In this document: one piece after another, positions 60,229 to 64,000 of the stretch
Layout: each line of letters begins with the position of its first letter
Numbering within the stretch: the first letter of the stretch is position 1
Assembly (NCBI RefSeq): GCF_900113865.1
Contig: NZ_FOQY01000017.1
Coordinates: 64,393 to 128,392 of the forward strand
Length of the DNA: 64,000 nucleotides
Direction: 5' to 3'
Source of the DNA: Streptosporangium canum
Lineage (GTDB): Bacteria > Actinomycetota > Actinomycetes > Streptosporangiales > Streptosporangiaceae
Notes under the pieces: model-generated
Seen by the model: only the letters and a program-made list of their open reading frames with translations
Databases searched by the model: none
Told to the model about the DNA's origin: nothing
Translations under genes and position numbers: made by a program

Positions 60229-62809
60229 TTTCTTGTTTCCTTTCGGTCGCCTCGAATGCGGGGGACCGCAGATCGAGGACGGGGATAACCGACGCGCTCT
60301 GGTTGAACGCGACGCTGAGGGCAACGAGAACTCCGGCCGAACCCGTTTCCAGGTCCATGGACAGCCGCATGAGTTGGTTGCCGGGGAAGGCCAGGTGGCC
60401 TTGGTAGAGGAGGGCGTGCCAGCCGAGCCGGCGCACGTGCTCACGGAGCACGGGCCGGTCTTCCGGCCTGCCCAGTAGGTGGAAGGTCGCGATGGTGCCC
60501 GCCCGTCCCATGAAGAGGGACGGGTGACGGACGAACGGTGCCCGGCAGGCGCGGCGGACGCCGTCGATGACGTCCGCGAAACCCGGCTCGGCACGCCGGC
60601 CCAGATACTGCGACAGCACCAGTGCCAGACCGCCGCTGCCGGTGCCGAGATAGGCGAGGTAGCGGTTGCTCTCCAGCAGGCAGAAACCGCCGTCCGGCAG
60701 CACCTGGCCCCGGTCGATCTCGCGCCGCAGCGCCAGCCGGGCCAGGTCGAGGTGACGGATCTCCCCGGTGGTGTCGTGCAGCCGCAGGAAGTAGGACGCG
60801 ACCCCGGTCAGGCCGTGCTCAAGGCCGACGCGGCCCTGCGGCGTGAACATCCCCGAGTCGCCGTCGCCGAGTTCCGCGGCCAGCCGCTCACCGATGTCCA
60901 GGGCTTCGGTGAGCAGCCCTTCGTCTCCGGTGAGCTCGGAGAAGTGCAGGAGGTTGAGGCCCGCTCCGGCCAGCCCGCCGTGCAGTCCGGGTACCGCGAG
61001 GCCGTCATGCAGTTTCCGGGCCCGGTCGAGTATGTCGAGGGCGTCGTCACGGCGCCCGAGCGACTCCAGCGTCGCCGCCACGCCGTGCAACCCGTTCAGG
61101 AGGCCGGGGCGCGGGTCGGGGGCCCGCCGCGCGGCCGCGACGAGCCAGTCCACGTAGTCGGCCGGTACGGCGGCGCCGGCCTGCCGCAACGCCCAGAGCA
61201 CGCCGGCCGCGCCGTTGGCCACGGTGAACCCGCCGGTCGCGAACTGCTGCGGGTCTCCCGGGAAGAGCCGGTCCCTGCGGTCGGGCGTCGCGCTCGCGTC
61301 GATCCCCGCCACGATCGAGTCGCGGATGGCCGGCCAGCCGGGGTCGCCGGCGGTGAACATCCGGGCCGCGACGTCCTCGCCGAGAGGTCCCCTGACCGCG
61401 CTGAACTGCCGGACCAACCGCGGTCCGAACGCCGGCGGCAGCGGGAAGTGCTCGGTGACGACGTCGGTGAGGCTGGAGAGCTTGACCGGGTCCCGCTCCT
61501 GCAGGGGGCTGATCGGCAGGAACACCCACTGCCGCAGGCAGTTCAGGACGTAGTTGTCGGCCTCGCGGCCGGACAGATCCCTCGGTGCGGCGAATCCCGC
61601 GGCGGCGAGGCCCGGGGGGCGCGGGTCCGTCAGGTCGGACGCGATCTCGAAGTCGATCAGTACGACGCGGCCGTCCGGGCGGACGATGATGTTCTCGGGG
61701 TGCAGGTCGGCGAACCGCACCCCCTTCGCGTGGACGGACATGAGCGCGTGGTCGACCTTGGCCAGGACATCGGTCGCCCACCGGGTGTACGAGGCCAGCG
61801 ATTCGGCGGTCGGGTCGGGGCTGACCAGCGGGTAGCGCTCGAACACCTCGTCCATCAGGGTCTTGCCCTCGATGTACTCCTCGACCAGGAAGTGGTGTTC
61901 CCAGATCACCCGGTAGTCGAGCAGGCGGGGGACGCAGTCGAGGTCGCTCAGCCGCTCCAGGATGTCGCGCTCGTGTGCCAGCCTGGCGACCGCGTCGACG
62001 CCGCCCGTGTCCAGGCCCGCGTGCGGACGGGCCTCCAGCAGCACCACGTACCCTCCGGACTCCCCGTCGCGGGCGAGGTACACCCCGCCGCCGTTGGAGA
62101 AGTGCAGCGCCCGTTCGATCTGGTAGGGGAACTCCCCCTCGGCGCCCGACCCGTGCTTGGCGACCGACGCGCGCAGCACCTCGGGGATGGCGACCCATTC
62201 CGGTACGGTGAACGCCGGAGTCCGCTTGTCCGGCACCAGCCGCCCGTCGGGCGTACGGATCGCGTACCCCAGGCTGCCGTCGGATTTCGTGTAGGTCATC
62301 GGCTGGAACCCGCCGTACCGCACGTAGACCGGTGAGTCCTCGTAGCGGAGGTCGCTGAGGATGTACGGGCCGGTGAAGTCCCGCAGGATGGCGGCCAGCT
62401 CCGGCAGCACCTCGGTCAGCTGTTCCTCGTCGGCCGGGTACAGCGTGATCAGCTTGCCGCTGCTCCCCCGATCGGCGTACTTGTTGTTGAGCAGCCGCAT
62501 CGCCATCTTGCTCCGGAGGAACTTGACGGCGATGTTCCGGTTGACGCAGAAGTCCACCACGAGATCGCAGACGGTGGCGGCGTCGGCGTCGGTCGCCGAG
62601 ACGTGGATCTTCCACCCCTGCTCCGGGAGCGCGGCGTCGGGCGGGAGCAGCACGACCCACAGCTCGCTCTCGCCGACGCGCCACCCGCTCGGGAGTGGCC
62701 GGCGTGCCGTGGGGAAGCGGTGGTCGTCGTCCGGTATGCGCCAGACCGGCTCGAAGAACAGCGGGTCGGCCTGGCAGTAGGCCACCAACTGGGGAAGTGT
62801 CTCTTTCAT
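60188..62809 (-). CDS. lanKC: Class III lanthionine synthetase LanKC
   Basis: An 873-residue three-domain enzyme. Residues 1-210 are the lyase domain that eliminates phosphate from pSer/pThr (WKIHVSATDADAATVCDLVVDFC; SKMAMRLLNNKYADRGSSGKLITLYP). Residues 225-500 are the kinase (RALHFSNGGGVYLA glycine loop, RFADLHPENIIV catalytic loop, VLIDFEIA metal motif). Residues 535-860 are the LanC-like cyclase with GLHGGLAG and GLEHGLTGVA but without the Cys-His-Cys zinc ligands, as in class III. AGGAG precedes the ATG. It would phosphorylate, dehydrate and cyclise the LanA peptide in the cytosol. Confidence 0.95.
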   Translation of the reverse strand: MKETLPQLVAYCQADPLFFEPVWRIPDDDHRFPTARRPLPSGWRVGESELWVVLLPPDAALPEQGWKIHVSATDADAATVCDLVVDFCVNRNIAVKFLRSKMAMRLLNNKYADRGSSGKLITLYPADEEQLTEVLPELAAILRDFTGPYILSDLRYEDSPVYVRYGGFQPMTYTKSDGSLGYAIRTPDGRLVPDKRTPAFTVPEWVAIPEVLRASVAKHGSGAEGEFPYQIERALHFSNGGGVYLARDGESGGYVVLLEARPHAGLDTGGVDAVARLAHERDILERLSDLDCVPRLLDYRVIWEHHFLVEEYIEGKTLMDEVFERYPLVSPDPTAESLASYTRWATDVLAKVDHALMSVHAKGVRFADLHPENIIVRPDGRVVLIDFEIASDLTDPRPPGLAAAGFAAPRDLSGREADNYVLNCLRQWVFLPISPLQERDPVKLSSLTDVVTEHFPLPPAFGPRLVRQFSAVRGPLGEDVAARMFTAGDPGWPAIRDSIVAGIDASATPDRRDRLFPGDPQQFATGGFTVANGAAGVLWALRQAGAAVPADYVDWLVAAARRAPDPRPGLLNGLHGVAATLESLGRRDDALDILDRARKLHDGLAVPGLHGGLAGAGLNLLHFSELTGDEGLLTEALDIGERLAAELGDGDSGMFTPQGRVGLEHGLTGVASYFLRLHDTTGEIRHLDLARLALRREIDRGQVLPDGGFCLLESNRYLAYLGTGSGGLALVLSQYLGRRAEPGFADVIDGVRRACRAPFVRHPSLFMGRAGTIATFHLLGRPEDRPVLREHVRRLGWHALLYQGHLAFPGNQLMRLSMDLETGSAGVLVALSVAFNQSASVIPVLDLRSPAFEATERKQENGSDSPAPDAQRR

Positions 62810-62875
62810 CGGATCGGACTCCTGGATGCTGAGAGCGTGAGGGGGATCATTCGGACGAGATCGTGTTTCCTGACA

Positions 62876-64000
62876 TCACGCTCCGTCCGGCGGGCGCCGG
62901 GCATCGGGGACGCTCCGGTCCGGTTCGAGGACGATCGGCAGTCCGAGGAGGTAGCGCACGCTGCTCTGCCGGTAGTGCAGGCTCCGGGAGTCACGGGCGA
63001 GCTCCATGTCCGGGAAGCGCCGGGCGAGCGTGCCGATGGCGATCCGCAGCTGGGCCCTGGCCAGCTCCGCCCCCAGGCAGTGGTGGTGGCCGTGACCGAA
63101 GGCGAGGTGGGGGTTGTCCGTCCGCCCGATGTCCAGCAGGTCCGGATCGGTGAAGAACGACGGATCCCGGTTGGCCGCCACGAGTGACGCGGTCAGGAGG
63201 TCTCCCTCCGGGATCGGCGTGCCCTCCACCTCGATCGGAGCCGCCACATGACGGGGGATGCCCACGGGGAACGGCGTGACGATCCGCAGCAGTTCCTCGA
63301 CCGCGGTGACGATCAGCGTGGGGTCGTCCGCGAGCCGTTTCCACTGCTCCCGCCGTAGCAGGGCGGCGACCCCGCTCGCCAGCACGGTGGTCGGCGCCCG
63401 GTGGCCGTTCACCATCAGGAACCTGGCCGCCGAGACGAGGTCCTCCTCGGCCTCTTCGGACAGGCCGTCTCCCTCGGCTTCGACGACCCAGCCGAGCAGG
63501 TCGTCCGAGGGCCGGTCCCTCCGGTCCGCGATCAGGGCGCGCAGGTAGTCGTCGATGTCGCTGTGCGCCTTGGGCGGCGGGGAGACCAGCCTCTCCAGAA
63601 TCCATTCGTGTATGTAGCCCCGGTCCTGCTCCGGCACGCCGAACAGCTCGCACAGGACGGCGACCGGCAGGGGGTAGGCGAACCTCTGGAGGAGGTCGAC
63701 CACCTCGCCGGAGGGGATCGCGTCCAGCAGCGCGTCGGTCTCCCGCTGGATGCGCGGGCGCAGCGCCGCCACCCGTTCCGGGGTGAGGTGCCGCTCGATC
63801 AGCCGGCGCAGCCGGGCGTGTTCCCGGCCCTCGATCGTGATCAGGTCCAGTTCGCCCCGGTGCGCCAGGGCCGGATCGGCCGACTGGAGCCGGAACCCCG
63901 CCGTGATCTCCACGTTCCCGGCCAGTCCCGGATCGGCGAGAGCCGTGGTGGTCGCCTCGTGTCCGGTCAGAACCCAGGACGTCGCCACGCCGGCCGCGTT
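62876..64000 (-). CDS. Cytochrome P450 of the lanthipeptide cluster (N-terminus cut by window edge)
   Basis: At least 375 residues are visible; the frame is open to base 64000 and the region resembles a P450 from about its residue 30, so the real start is outside. The heme motif FGHGHHHCLGAELARAQL has the ligand Cys. The ExxR helix is EELLRI and the I-helix reads MVNGHRAPTT, where the usual acidic residue of AGxD/ETT is missing. It ends 66 nt before lanKC on the same strand, so it is likely the upstream gene of the same operon and a candidate oxidative tailoring enzyme for the peptide. Confidence 0.88.
   Translation of the reverse strand, partial: NAAGVATSWVLTGHEATTTALADPGLAGNVEITAGFRLQSADPALAHRGELDLITIEGREHARLRRLIERHLTPERVAALRPRIQRETDALLDAIPSGEVVDLLQRFAYPLPVAVLCELFGVPEQDRGYIHEWILERLVSPPPKAHSDIDDYLRALIADRRDRPSDDLLGWVVEAEGDGLSEEAEEDLVSAARFLMVNGHRAPTTVLASGVAALLRREQWKRLADDPTLIVTAVEELLRIVTPFPVGIPRHVAAPIEVEGTPIPEGDLLTASLVAANRDPSFFTDPDLLDIGRTDNPHLAFGHGHHHCLGAELARAQLRIAIGTLARRFPDMELARDSRSLHYRQSSVRYLLGLPIVLEPDRSVPDARRPPDGA

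Overview
This is high-GC (about 70%) actinomycete chromosome. Many overlapping stop/start codons, frequent GTG starts, an F420-type LLM oxidoreductase, eukaryote-like Ser/Thr kinases, a giant YD-repeat wall protein and a class III lanthipeptide cluster together suggest a member of the Streptosporangiaceae or a close relative. The family is an inference from gene content; no rRNA is present.

Layout. 1-4056: a minus-strand cobalamin/siroheme group (CbiX-like protein, cobT, cobA fusion and the start of a repeat-rich protein). 4286-4828: a GNAT acetyltransferase. 5022-8903: the lactate-oxidation genes lutABC with a divergent FadR-type regulator and two perfect palindromic operators. 8823-11486: a secreted sulfatase and an LLM oxidoreductase preceded by a KstR-like palindrome. 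11670-15254: a FtsX-type ABC exporter with a His-rich repeat tail, and a NarL-type regulator without a kinase. 16088-21965: a HutC regulator divergent from a solute uptake system (binding protein, two permeases, ATPase, HAD phosphatase). 21986-24807: a Ser/Thr kinase and a quinone reductase. 24817-25771: a decayed arsR/MFS locus carrying a 357-bp IS605-like element without tnpB. 25846-30739: PucR regulator, ABC exporter, patatin and acyltransferase. 30843-34690: a second cobalamin block (cobQ, cobD) with a kinase-fold protein.

35107-38048 is a small island bounded by tRNA-Arg(UCU) and a decayed copy of its 3' half followed by a terminator; it holds a membrane-anchored protein, a nucleotidyltransferase and a TrmO-like methyltransferase. 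38193-46724 is accessory sequence: a ricin-type lectin, a thiolase remnant joined to a CoA-transferase pair, a Cys-rich secreted peptide, a 27-residue peptide gene before a TPR protein, a GH18 chitinase, a truncated kinase and a DUF4142 protein. 46973-56691 encodes a 2079-residue YD-repeat protein and a LamG protein.

56923-64000 is the most interesting part: a minus-strand RiPP cluster with a P450 (cut by the window edge), a class III lanthionine synthetase (LanKC), a 36-residue precursor whose gene overlaps the lanKC 3' end, an ABC exporter and a radical SAM enzyme. Strong hairpins follow the precursor and the exporter. The likely logic is LanKC phosphorylation/elimination/cyclisation of the precursor, further tailoring by the radical SAM enzyme and P450, then export. 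That combination is unusual for class III lanthipeptides.
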